A stretch of DNA of 45,237 nucleotides from an uncultured Lachnospiraceae bacterium (lineage in GTDB: Bacteria; Bacillota; Clostridia; Lachnospirales; Lachnospiraceae): NCBI GenBank assembly GCA_910579495.1, contig CAJTVD010000027.1:1-45237 (forward strand). Reading direction: 5' to 3'. The notes beneath the pieces are model-generated. The model was given only the letters and a program-made list of their open reading frames with translations, did no database searches and was not told the origin of the DNA. The position numbers and the translations under genes were made by a program. Below are positions 8,570 to 16,881 of this stretch, piece after piece (the stretch's first letter is position 1; each line of letters begins with the position of its first letter).

Positions 8570-9468
8570 GAGCCAGGCACCTTTTGGCAGCAGGCGGCCT
8601 GATGGTTTCCTGTATGGCGGCAATCATGATTTTGTCGGGGATGCATCCCTGGGAGGAAACAGAAGAAAGCCAGGGGTTCGGGCTCTTTAGCTGGAGGGAA
8701 GAAGTGATGGCTGATACAGAAGAAGGGGCGCTGGCGGAATGTATCCACAGCGCTTTTGTGACGGAAATCTACCAGTATTTTTCAGAAGGCAGCTTCCAGT
8801 CCGGCGCAGCCGCTTCTTTTACCCAAAGCATGGCCCGGAAAGGGATTGGCGTGTATGCGCTGGTGGGGGAGGCTTCATGGGCTTATGAGGAAGACGGTTC
8901 CTCCTTAAAGGAAGCGATCCGGCAAGTGGCGGAATTTAACAGGCAGCAGGGGAAGGAAGGGCAGGTGCAGGGGGTCATGGTGGATGTGGAGCCTTACCTG
9001 CTGGAGGAATGGGACGGGGGGAGAGAAGCCAGGGAGGCGCTGATGGGAAGCTTTTTAAAGGGGATGGAAAACGCTTACGGTTATGCCGCCGGGCAGCAGC
9101 TGAAGTTCCTGGTATGCATCCCTACCTTTTATGATGCCACAAATGAGCCTGTCCTGGAGGAGCTGATCGCCTATGCCTGCGACGGGGTGGCAGTGATGAA
9201 CTATAACCGCACCGATGAATATGGGCAGATGGCGAAAGAAGTGGGGTATGCCAGGGAATTCGGGAAAGAGATTATCTGTATTTATGAGCTCCAGAAGGCC
9301 GGGCGGCATCAGCTTGAAGAAATCAATACCTATGCGGAAGAGGGGATGGAAGCACTGTGGCATTCGGCGCAGCGGCTTGAAAAACAGTTTGGGTATGGAG
9401 GGCTTAGGTTTGCCTATCACTATTATGAGCCTTTGAAGGAACTGCTGGGGAAGGGACTGCAGAAGTAA
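8566..9468 (+). CDS. Exported TIM-barrel glycosidase-like protein
   Basis: A 300-aa protein with a signal peptide or membrane anchor at residues 5-25. The rest follows the pattern of a small TIM barrel: the strand GVMVDVEPYL with acidic residues at its end (reminiscent of GH18-type barrels), LKFLVCIPTFYD, CDGVAVMNYN, KEIICIYELQ and GLRFAYHYYEP. I prefer ATG 8566, which overlaps the previous stop, over TTG 8560, because CAGGGGAG sits eight bases upstream. Its place at the end of the polysaccharide operon suggests extracellular chain processing, as PgaB- or PelA-type hydrolases do in other systems. The catalytic family is not established. Confidence 0.6.
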   Translation: MRARHLLAAGGLMVSCMAAIMILSGMHPWEETEESQGFGLFSWREEVMADTEEGALAECIHSAFVTEIYQYFSEGSFQSGAAASFTQSMARKGIGVYALVGEASWAYEEDGSSLKEAIRQVAEFNRQQGKEGQVQGVMVDVEPYLLEEWDGGREAREALMGSFLKGMENAYGYAAGQQLKFLVCIPTFYDATNEPVLEELIAYACDGVAVMNYNRTDEYGQMAKEVGYAREFGKEIICIYELQKAGRHQLEEINTYAEEGMEALWHSAQRLEKQFGYGGLRFAYHYYEPLKELLGKGLQK

Positions 9469-9487
9469 CCATGTAAATAGGTCATGA

Positions 9488-9527
9488 ATGGCGCGTATGG
9501 ACAAAAGGCTGTGTCCATTGACGCCAT
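9488..9527 (+). promoter_or_regulatory. Leader hairpin before the diguanylate cyclase gene
   Basis: Two nested perfect stems: ATGGCG (9488-9493) with CGCCAT (9522-9527), and ATGGACA (9497-9503) with TGTCCAT (9512-9518), loop of eight bases. No T-run follows, so it is not an intrinsic terminator. It ends three bases before the GAGAGGGG ribosome binding site of the gene at 9542. Confidence 0.55.
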
Positions 9528-9541
9528 GAGAGGGGTATTCA

Positions 9542-10945
9542 ATGGACAAGATAAAAAATTGGTGGGGAGCTTCCTGCTTTGACCGTTATGCATTTGGGAT
9601 ACTGATAGCTATTGAAATTTTAATGTCATTTACTTTTTTGGGGTATATCCATATACCGCCTATTTCTGTCACCATAGCATATCTGCCGATTCTGGTGGCA
9701 GGATGCCTTTTTGGCCCTGGGCAATCTGTGGCCATTGGATTGGTTTTTGGGATTGCCAGTATGTATAAAGCGTCTGCCTCTTATGTTATGTCGGCGGATG
9801 CAGTATTTTCGCCTTTTTTAAGCAGTTCCCCTGTGGACAGCCTCTGGCTGAGTATTGGCACAAGGGCACTGTTTGGGCTTTTGGTTGGAATTGCTTTCCG
9901 GGCCGCAAGGAAAAGCAGGCGCTATCCCTTTTGGATAGGGGTGATTTCGCTGGTTGCCCCCAGAGTACATTCGCTGATCGTGTATACTTCCATGGGGGCT
10001 TTATTTCCGGAGCTGGGCTACAGTTACATTTCAGCGTTACACTTGGATCTGGGTGATGTTGTTTTTGCAATCCTCTGTGTGGCTATTGTGGAATTGTTAT
10101 GGGTAATTTACCAAAGCGATACCATACAAAACACAAAGCTGTGCATCGACCAGTCCATTGATAATCCCTACGCTTCTGAAAGGATGAACCTGTATTTTAC
10201 CGGGTTTGCATTCTTTATGGTATGCATGGCTGTTTTTGCAGCGCGTTATTTTTCCCAGAGGGAATCCTATATGCTGGAGCGCCATGGGATAGCAGTAACG
10301 GATATGATTTCTGCCGATTTGATGCTTTTACAGTTACAGTTTTTAACCGCAATGCTTTCGCTCAATGTGATTTCGGTTATTTTGCTGTTTTCCGTATACA
10401 AATATATGTCTTACAAAGAGTATCAGGGTGAGATTGATGATCTTACAGGTATCATGGGAAGGAAAATGTTTCTTTATTATTGTGATAAAACCCAGAAAGC
10501 CAGCGGCCCGGAAAGGATAGGGTGGTTCCTGTTTGTGGATGTGGATTATTTTAAGGCTATCAATGACACTTTCGGGCATTCGGTAGGGGATAAGGTCCTT
10601 AGGGAAATCGCGGTGAACCTCCAGGACATTCTTGGGGAGTTCGGAAAGGCAGGAAGGATTGGCGGAGATGAATTTGCAGTTATCATTGATAAACCCTTGT
10701 CCCGGCAGGAGCTGGAAAGGCGGCTGGGACAATTTCTGGAAGTGATTTCCGGTATGCTGCCAGGGCGGAAAGTAAGCTGTAGTATTGGGGCGCATCAATT
10801 TATTTTTCCCCAGAATGTGAAACATATTCTCACGCAGACAGATACCATTTTGTATGAAGCAAAAGAAAAGGGCAGGGCCTGTTATGTGATAAAGGCGTGT
10901 GTCCCTGATAAACCGGACAGGAAGCATTGGGATACTGAAAAATAG
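9542..10945 (+). CDS. Membrane diguanylate cyclase (GGDEF)
   Basis: A 467-aa protein. Residues 1-290 hold about seven hydrophobic helices; the first six resemble small-molecule-binding integral membrane sensor folds. A long signalling helix (residues 285-300) leads to a GGDEF domain: DDLTGIMGR, FVDVDYFKAINDTFGHSVGD and the intact signature GGDEF at residues 374-378. It should make c-di-GMP from two GTP. The position of the inhibitory I-site (five residues before the signature) reads GEFG instead of RxxD, so product inhibition through that site is not expected. Located between the two polymer modules, it is a plausible regulator of them. Confidence 0.9.
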   Translation: MDKIKNWWGASCFDRYAFGILIAIEILMSFTFLGYIHIPPISVTIAYLPILVAGCLFGPGQSVAIGLVFGIASMYKASASYVMSADAVFSPFLSSSPVDSLWLSIGTRALFGLLVGIAFRAARKSRRYPFWIGVISLVAPRVHSLIVYTSMGALFPELGYSYISALHLDLGDVVFAILCVAIVELLWVIYQSDTIQNTKLCIDQSIDNPYASERMNLYFTGFAFFMVCMAVFAARYFSQRESYMLERHGIAVTDMISADLMLLQLQFLTAMLSLNVISVILLFSVYKYMSYKEYQGEIDDLTGIMGRKMFLYYCDKTQKASGPERIGWFLFVDVDYFKAINDTFGHSVGDKVLREIAVNLQDILGEFGKAGRIGGDEFAVIIDKPLSRQELERRLGQFLEVISGMLPGRKVSCSIGAHQFIFPQNVKHILTQTDTILYEAKEKGRACYVIKACVPDKPDRKHWDTEK

Positions 10946-11025
10946 GCTGATCTATATTCTGTTGGGAACTAACGTGCAGAAACAGGATAAAGCTATAGAA
11001 CATGGGTTGAAATAAGAACTGAAAC

Positions 11026-11055
11026 TTTACAAAAGCAGTTGGGTAATTATAAAAT
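11026..11055 (+). promoter_or_regulatory. Possible sigma-A promoter of the GH3 gene
   Basis: TTTACA at 11026-11031 and TATAAA at 11048-11053, 16-nt spacer. The 263-nt gap between the cyclase and GH3 genes holds nothing else I can name. Confidence 0.45.
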
Positions 11056-11208
11056 AGAGGGAGAAATTTCGGACGTGGATGTATTACCTCTCCTTTAGCC
11101 AGAAGCTAAGGGGCGGAGGGGTGAAAGATATTCTATTGGCAGGAATAAAGTTCCTGGAGCCTTTGCAGGCAGGGAACCGGCCATCAAGACGGAAGGGAGG
11201 AATAGGAA

Positions 11209-13413
11209 ATGAGAGACAGGGAAAAGGCCCGGCAGAGGGCAAAGGAACTGGTTGCGGCTATGACACTGGAGGAAAAGGCATCCCAGCTCCGCTATGATTC
11301 CCCAGCCATCCCACGGCTGGGGGTGCCTGCTTATAATTGGTGGAACGAAGCCCTCCACGGGGTAGCCAGGGCAGGGACTGCCACCAGCTTTCCCCAGGCA
11401 ATTGCCATGGCGGCAGCTTTTGACAGGGAACTGATGGGGCTGGTGGGGGATGCCATTGCAGTGGAAGGGCGCGCCAAGTACAATGCCCATAGCCGCCAGG
11501 GAGACCGCGACATCTATAAGGGGCTGACCTTCTGGTCCCCTAATATCAATATTTTCAGGGATCCCCGATGGGGCAGGGGGCATGAGACCTATGGGGAAGA
11601 CCCTTACCTCACAGGGGAATTGGGCAAAGCCTTTGTGGAAGGATTGCAGGGAGAGGGGGAGTACCTGAAAGCTGCGGCATGTGCCAAGCATTTTGCAGTG
11701 CATTCCGGCCCGGAGGGGCTGCGCCACAGCTTTGATGCCAAGGCTGCCCCAAAGGACATGGGGGAAACTTACCTTCCGGCATTTGAGAAGCTGGTTAAGG
11801 AGGCCCAGGTGGAAGCGGTGATGGGGGCTTACAACAGGACTAACCAGGAACCCTGCTGTGGCAGCAAAACCCTGATACAGGACCTTCTGCGGGACAAATG
11901 GGGATTTAAGGGGCATTTCGTGTCCGACTGCTGGGCAATCCAGGATTTCCACGAAAACCATATGGTCACTGACACGGCGGAAGAGTCCGCCGCCATGGCG
12001 CTGAAAGCAGGGTGCGATGTAAACTGCGGCGTTACCTACCTGCATTTGCTGAAAGCGTATGAGGACGGCCTTGTGACAGAAGCGGAGATTACCCAGGCAG
12101 CAGAGAGGCTTTTCACTACCCGCTTTTTATTGGGGCTTTTTGGCCAGACGGAATATGACCAAATCCCATACAGCAAAATTGAGTGCAGGGAGCATCTGGA
12201 GCTGGCAGGCCGGGCAGCCGCCGAGAGTGTGGTACTGCTGAAAAATAACGGGATACTACCCCTTAGGAAGGAAAAGCTAAAAGCTGTGGGTGTGATTGGC
12301 CCTAATGCCAACAGCCGCGCTGCCCTGGTAGGCAATTACCACGGGACCTCATCCAGATATATTACAGTGTTGGAGGGCATTCAGGAGCTGGTTCCGGAGG
12401 CGGTAAGGGTTTACTATTCGGAAGGGTGCCACCTGTTCCGGGATAGGGTGGAGGGCCTGGCCTGGCCCCAGGACCGTACAAGGGAAGCCCTTGCCGTGGC
12501 GGAGAACAGCGATGTGGTGATTTTATGCCTGGGGCTGGACGAAACCCTGGAGGGAGAGCAGGGGGATACAGGAAACAGCAGCGCTTCAGGGGACAAGCCT
12601 GACCTTAAGCTGCCCCTGCCCCAGAGGGAGCTGGCAGAGGAAGTATTAAAGACAGGCAAGCCGGTGGTAGTGGTCAATATGACAGGCAGTGCCATGGACC
12701 TGCGCTTTGCCCAGGAAAAGGCGGATGGGGTGGTACAGGCATGGTATCCGGGGGCAAGGGGCGGAAAAGAAATTGCCCGTATTTTATTTGGGGAATTGTC
12801 CCCGTCCGGAAAACTCCCGGTCACCTTTTATAATGATGCAGGAGAACTGCCGGATTTTGAAGATTACGCTATGAAGGGAAGAACCTACCGCTATTTTGAA
12901 GGGAAGCCTTTGTATCCCTTTGGCTACGGCCTGACCTATGGGGAGGTGGCGGTGGTATCCGTTTCCTGCCAGGGCAGGGTTTTTCAGGCCCAGGGAGGAA
13001 ACGGGGACGCCCCGGGGCGCCAGGGGCAAGGCTGGCAGGTTACAGAGCCAGGGGAAGTGGCGGCTGATATTGAAAAAGGGCTTGCCCTTACGGTGTCGGT
13101 GAGGAATGACAGCCCGGTGGCCACAGGGGAAGTAGTCCAGGTTTACGTTAAGGACATGGATTCTGCCCTGGCTGCACCAGGAGGGAAGCTCTGCGGTTTT
13201 GCCAGGGTATACCTGGAAGGGGGCGGGACCAAGGAGGTTGCCATAAGCCTTGGCAGGGATGCTTTTACTGTGGTAAACCAGGAGGGCGTGCGTACCATAG
13301 ACGGCAGCCGCTTTTTGGTAAGTGCAGGGCTGGGGCAGCCGGATGAAAGGACACGGGAACTCACTGGCAGGGGAGGCATTGTCTTTTCGGTATGCCGGGA
13401 AAAGAACAGATAA
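11209..13413 (+). CDS. Glycoside hydrolase family 3 (beta-glucosidase/xylosidase type)
   Basis: A 734-aa cytoplasmic enzyme without signal peptide. Residues 1-300 form the GH3 N-terminal barrel: YNWWNEALHGVA substrate loop, KHFAVHSGPE, and the nucleophile motif FVSDCWAI with Asp240. The C-terminal alpha/beta sandwich follows (VGVIGPNANSR, then WYPGARGGKEIA), then a fibronectin III-like domain (YPFGYGLTY, VQVYVKD). The YNWWNEALHG sequence is typical of the xylosidase/glucosidase branch. It hydrolyses short beta-linked oligosaccharides after uptake. RBS GGGAGG precedes ATG 11209, and a clear terminator follows, so it is its own unit. Confidence 0.92.
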   Translation: MRDREKARQRAKELVAAMTLEEKASQLRYDSPAIPRLGVPAYNWWNEALHGVARAGTATSFPQAIAMAAAFDRELMGLVGDAIAVEGRAKYNAHSRQGDRDIYKGLTFWSPNINIFRDPRWGRGHETYGEDPYLTGELGKAFVEGLQGEGEYLKAAACAKHFAVHSGPEGLRHSFDAKAAPKDMGETYLPAFEKLVKEAQVEAVMGAYNRTNQEPCCGSKTLIQDLLRDKWGFKGHFVSDCWAIQDFHENHMVTDTAEESAAMALKAGCDVNCGVTYLHLLKAYEDGLVTEAEITQAAERLFTTRFLLGLFGQTEYDQIPYSKIECREHLELAGRAAAESVVLLKNNGILPLRKEKLKAVGVIGPNANSRAALVGNYHGTSSRYITVLEGIQELVPEAVRVYYSEGCHLFRDRVEGLAWPQDRTREALAVAENSDVVILCLGLDETLEGEQGDTGNSSASGDKPDLKLPLPQRELAEEVLKTGKPVVVVNMTGSAMDLRFAQEKADGVVQAWYPGARGGKEIARILFGELSPSGKLPVTFYNDAGELPDFEDYAMKGRTYRYFEGKPLYPFGYGLTYGEVAVVSVSCQGRVFQAQGGNGDAPGRQGQGWQVTEPGEVAADIEKGLALTVSVRNDSPVATGEVVQVYVKDMDSALAAPGGKLCGFARVYLEGGGTKEVAISLGRDAFTVVNQEGVRTIDGSRFLVSAGLGQPDERTRELTGRGGIVFSVCREKNR

Positions 13414-13428
13414 GAAGTGATGGGAAGA

Positions 13429-13451
13429 GGCTGCAGCGATGCAGCCTTTTT
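13429..13451 (+). terminator. Intrinsic terminator after GH3
   Basis: Perfect 7-bp stem GGCTGCA/TGCAGCC, GCGA tetraloop, then TTTTT (13447-13451). Confidence 0.9.
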
Positions 13452-13570
13452 CTATATCACACAAATTTCACAGGATTTACATGTTTCTGACAAAAATTGT
13501 ATTTAAACTGTTAAAAGTAAGCCACTGTAAAGCGCTGGACTATGAATTGGCAGCCATGAAGGAGGGAGAG

Positions 13571-14242
13571 ATGAATTTACGGCATGAATGGAAACATGAA
13601 ATCAATTACGCAGACGCAGCCGCCTTAAGGAGCCGTCTGAAGGCTGTGGCGAAGATAGATGAACATGCCCCGGGCGGCAGTTATGAGGTCCGGAGCCTTT
13701 ATTTTGACAATCTCCAGGATAAGGCTTTGCGGGAAAAGCTGGACGGGGTGGACCGGCGGGAAAAATTCCGCATCCGCTATTACAATAAAGACACTTCCCT
13801 GATCCATCTGGAAAAAAAGAGCAAGATTAATGGCCTTACTGCCAAGGAGAGTGTATTGCTGTCCCGGCAGGAGGCAGGGCGGATCGGTGAGAGGGATTAT
13901 GGGTGGATGGCAGGCTGTGGGAAGCCGCTGGTGGAGGAACTTTACAGAAAAATCCGGTCCCAGGGGCTGATGCCCAGGACAATTGTGGACTATACCAGGG
14001 AACCATTTGTTTACGGGCCGGGAAATGTAAGGGTGACGCTGGATTACCATTTAAGGACAGGGATAGGGGCGTCGGGTTTTTTAGGCCCACATTGCCAGAC
14101 CATCCCTGCAGGGGGCAGCCTGGTGATCCTGGAAGTGAAATGGGATGCCTTCCTGCCGGATATTATCCGGGACGCGGTACAGCTCCCGGGGCGGCGGGCG
14201 TGCGCCTTTTCCAAATACGCCGCCTGCCGGGCCTATGGGTAA
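13571..14242 (+). CDS. VTC-domain (polyphosphate polymerase-like) protein, second copy
   Basis: A 223-aa VTC-family protein, paralogous to the one at 161: EVRSLYFD, KFRIRYYN, HLEKKSK, RTIVDYTREPF, RVTLDYHL and LEVKWDAFLP align along the whole length. ATG 13571 is preceded by GGAGGGAGAG; longer in-frame starts reach back into the terminator hairpin and are rejected. It starts a second module with DUF4956 and CotH. Clear divergence of sequence between the two copies suggests an old duplication or separate acquisition rather than recent tandem copying. Confidence 0.85.
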   Translation: MNLRHEWKHEINYADAAALRSRLKAVAKIDEHAPGGSYEVRSLYFDNLQDKALREKLDGVDRREKFRIRYYNKDTSLIHLEKKSKINGLTAKESVLLSRQEAGRIGERDYGWMAGCGKPLVEELYRKIRSQGLMPRTIVDYTREPFVYGPGNVRVTLDYHLRTGIGASGFLGPHCQTIPAGGSLVILEVKWDAFLPDIIRDAVQLPGRRACAFSKYAACRAYG

Positions 14243-14287
14243 CAAAGAAGGGCAGCAGAAATCAAATAAAACCAAAAGGAGACGATA

Positions 14288-14959
14288 ATGACTTTTAATG
14301 ATATTTTTAAATCCGGGTTTCTGGAAAATGTTGGAAGTGTCAGTGCCTTTGACATGGCGGCAGCGTTATTGCTGGCATTTGGGCTTGGAATGTTTATATT
14401 TTTTGTGTATAAAAGGACTTTTTCAGGGGTAATGTACTCATCCAGTTTTGGGGTGACGCTGGTGGCCCTTACCATGATAACTACCGTAGTGATCCTGGCG
14501 GTAACCTCCAACGTAGTGCTTTCCCTGGGGATGGTGGGCGCTTTGTCCATTGTGCGGTTCCGCACGGCCATCAAAGAACCCCTGGACATTGCCTTTTTGT
14601 TCTGGTCCATTGGGGTGGGCATTGTGCTGGCGGCAGGCATCATTCCCCTGGCAGTGGCAGGGAGCCTTGCCGTAGGGATCATGCTTTTGGTGTTTGTGAA
14701 CAGAAAACCCCATTTAAACCCTTACATCGTTGTCCTTAGCTGCCAGGACCATGACAGCGAACAGCGGGCGGTGGATTTTTTGAAAAACAGGGTACAGCGG
14801 TGCACCGTTAAGAGCAAGACTGCCGGAAAGGGAGAGGTGGAGCTGACTACGGAAATCCGGCTGAAAGAGGATAATACAGATTTTATTAACATCCTGGCGG
14901 AAATGGAGGGTGTCCGGAGCGCGGTGCTGGTGAGCTACAATGGGGAGTATATGGGATAA
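14288..14959 (+). CDS. DUF4956 family membrane protein, second copy
   Basis: A 223-aa protein with about four membrane helices in residues 20-140 and a soluble tail of about 80 residues. It shares the SLGMVGALSIVRFRTA core with the copy at 956. RBS AAAGGAGA lies six bases before ATG 14288. It is 45 nt downstream of VTC and 48 nt upstream of CotH. Function unknown; synteny links it to the two neighbours. Confidence 0.85.
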   Translation: MTFNDIFKSGFLENVGSVSAFDMAAALLLAFGLGMFIFFVYKRTFSGVMYSSSFGVTLVALTMITTVVILAVTSNVVLSLGMVGALSIVRFRTAIKEPLDIAFLFWSIGVGIVLAAGIIPLAVAGSLAVGIMLLVFVNRKPHLNPYIVVLSCQDHDSEQRAVDFLKNRVQRCTVKSKTAGKGEVELTTEIRLKEDNTDFINILAEMEGVRSAVLVSYNGEYMG

Positions 14960-15007
14960 GGGATAAATGGAACCCAAAACAGCGTGAAGGGAAACGGGAA
15001 TAGAATT

Positions 15008-16693
15008 ATGTCAACACATAAATACATTGATAGGATTTGCTGCGCAGCCACAGCCTTTGCTTTGGTCCTTACAGTATTACTTGTAAATGCGGGAAGGCTG
15101 GGCGTGGTCCCGGCCATGGCGCAGCCAGGCTATGGGGCAGGCCTTTTTGACAGCTCCCGGGTACATGCCATTGACATCCAGATGGAGGGCTGGGAGGCCT
15201 TTCTGGAAACCTGTGAAAACGAGGAATATTCGGCATGTTCTGTAACGATTGACGGGGAAACCGTAAAGAATGTAGGGATCCGCGCCAAAGGCAACACTTC
15301 CTTAAGCTCTGTTGCCGCATATGGGAACCAACGTTACAGCTTCAAAATCGAATTTGACTGTTATGAAAAGGGAAACTCTTACCAGGGGCTGGATAAAATC
15401 AGCCTTAACAACATCATCCAGGATAACACCTACATGAAAGATTTTCTTGCCTACCAGATGATGGGAGGATTTGGGGTGGCATCCCCCCTTTGCAGCTATG
15501 CTTACCTTACGGTGAACGGGGAAGACTGGGGGTTATATCTGGCGGTGGAGGCAGTAGAGGAGAGCTTCCTGGCGCGCAATTACGGAAACAGCTATGGGAA
15601 CCTTTATAAGCCGGACAGCATGGAGATGGACGGCGGCAGGGGAGAAGGGGGCGGCCTGTGGCGGGAAGGGATAGAAGGGCCTTTGGGCAGCCAGGATGGA
15701 AGGGTGCCTGTGGGGGAAGGGTTCCCAGAAGGGCCGCCGGAGGGGGTTGGGATGCCGGAAGGCAGCAGGCAGCCCCCTATGGCAGAAGAGGAAAGGGAAT
15801 TCCAAAGGCAGGAAGAAGGAGGGATGCCCCAAATGCCGGAAGGGGGAAATCCCAAGGGTCCCGGCGGCGGGCCCGGGGGGATGGGGAGCGACGATGTGGC
15901 ACTGATATATTCCGGCGATGACTATGACAGCTACCCCAACATTTTTGGCAATGCCAAGACAGAGATTTCCAGGGCGGACAAAGACAGGCTGATTGCTTCC
16001 CTGAAAAAGCTGGCGCAGGGGGAGGACATAGAAAGCATAGTCGATGTTGAAGCTGTGGCCCGGTACTTTGTGGTGCACAATTTTGTCTGCAACTTTGACA
16101 GCTATACAGGTTCTTTGATGCACAATTATTACCTTTATGAAAAAGATGGGAAGCTGTCTATGGTTCCCTGGGATTATAACCTTGCTTTCGGCGGCTTCGG
16201 GGATGGCACGGACGCAAAGGCCATGGTGAACTACCCCATTGATTCTCCCCTGTCAGGGGCTTCCCTGGCAGAAAGGCCTATGCTTGCCTGGATCTTTGCC
16301 AGCGAAGAATATACGGAAATGTACCATCAATATTTTCAGGAATTTCTGGACAGCTATTTTGCCAGCGGTTATTTTGAGGAAATGATTTCTTCCGTAAAAG
16401 AAATGATTGCCCCCTATGTGGAGAAGGACCCCACAAAATTCTGTACTTTTGAAGCTTTTGAAAAGGGCGTAAGCACCTTGGAGGAATTCTGCCTGCTCCG
16501 TGCCCAAAGCATAAGCGGGCAGCTTGCAGGAACCATTCCCGCCACTTTGGAAGCGCAGGCGGCAGACAGTAAGGCGCTGGTGGAGGCTTCCGGGATCTCC
16601 CTTTCTGATATGGGCTCAATGGGACAGGGAGGAAAGGGAAGGCAGAATCACAGGGAAATGATAGAAAAAGAAGGGGATGAATGGAAAAAGTGA
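15008..16693 (+). CDS. CotH kinase family protein with Gly/Pro-rich insert, exported
   Basis: A 561-aa protein with a signal peptide (about residues 10-35). The CotH core includes RAKGNTSLSS, the YSFKIEFD strand, YLAVEAVEESF, and MVPWDYNLAFGG, the usual metal-binding aspartate motif. Between about residues 200 and 290 lies a low-complexity Gly, Glu, Pro and Met-rich insert, common in clostridial CotH proteins and probably a flexible surface linker. I prefer ATG 15008 (AAGGGAAACGGGAA before it) to the weaker GTG 14984. Likely an extracellular kinase or ATP-binding fold protein; the substrate is unknown. Confidence 0.85.
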   Translation: MSTHKYIDRICCAATAFALVLTVLLVNAGRLGVVPAMAQPGYGAGLFDSSRVHAIDIQMEGWEAFLETCENEEYSACSVTIDGETVKNVGIRAKGNTSLSSVAAYGNQRYSFKIEFDCYEKGNSYQGLDKISLNNIIQDNTYMKDFLAYQMMGGFGVASPLCSYAYLTVNGEDWGLYLAVEAVEESFLARNYGNSYGNLYKPDSMEMDGGRGEGGGLWREGIEGPLGSQDGRVPVGEGFPEGPPEGVGMPEGSRQPPMAEEEREFQRQEEGGMPQMPEGGNPKGPGGGPGGMGSDDVALIYSGDDYDSYPNIFGNAKTEISRADKDRLIASLKKLAQGEDIESIVDVEAVARYFVVHNFVCNFDSYTGSLMHNYYLYEKDGKLSMVPWDYNLAFGGFGDGTDAKAMVNYPIDSPLSGASLAERPMLAWIFASEEYTEMYHQYFQEFLDSYFASGYFEEMISSVKEMIAPYVEKDPTKFCTFEAFEKGVSTLEEFCLLRAQSISGQLAGTIPATLEAQAADSKALVEASGISLSDMGSMGQGGKGRQNHREMIEKEGDEWKK

Positions 16694-16785
16694 CAGTAAA
16701 CGCCTGCTAAATAATTAAATAATGCGCAATTTGTACAATTTGCTACCTCATTTTTATTTGTATCTTTTACGCTCCCATGTTAAAA

Positions 16786-16832
16786 TATAATATCGGAGTC
16801 TGAAAAACAAAGACTTACATTTTGTTTTTCAG
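16786..16832 (+). promoter_or_regulatory. TATAAT box and 12-bp inverted repeat upstream of the hydrogenase-MCP gene
   Basis: A perfect TATAAT lies at 16786-16791, without a good -35 at normal spacing. Just downstream is an inverted repeat, CTGAAAAACAAA (16800-16811) and TTTGTTTTTCAG (16821-16832), separated by nine bases. No T-run follows, so it looks like an operator or leader hairpin rather than a terminator. Confidence 0.5.
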
Positions 16833-16881
16833 AGCATTTAGAAGAAACATTTTGATAAGAAAGGTGAAATAGGGTGGCGCA

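Noticed and set aside
13439..13570. N-terminal extension of the second VTC protein
   Set aside because: The start would lie inside the GH3 terminator hairpin; a strong GGAGGGAG site precedes ATG 13571.
16800..16832. Intrinsic terminator
   Set aside because: Good stem but no T-run on either strand.
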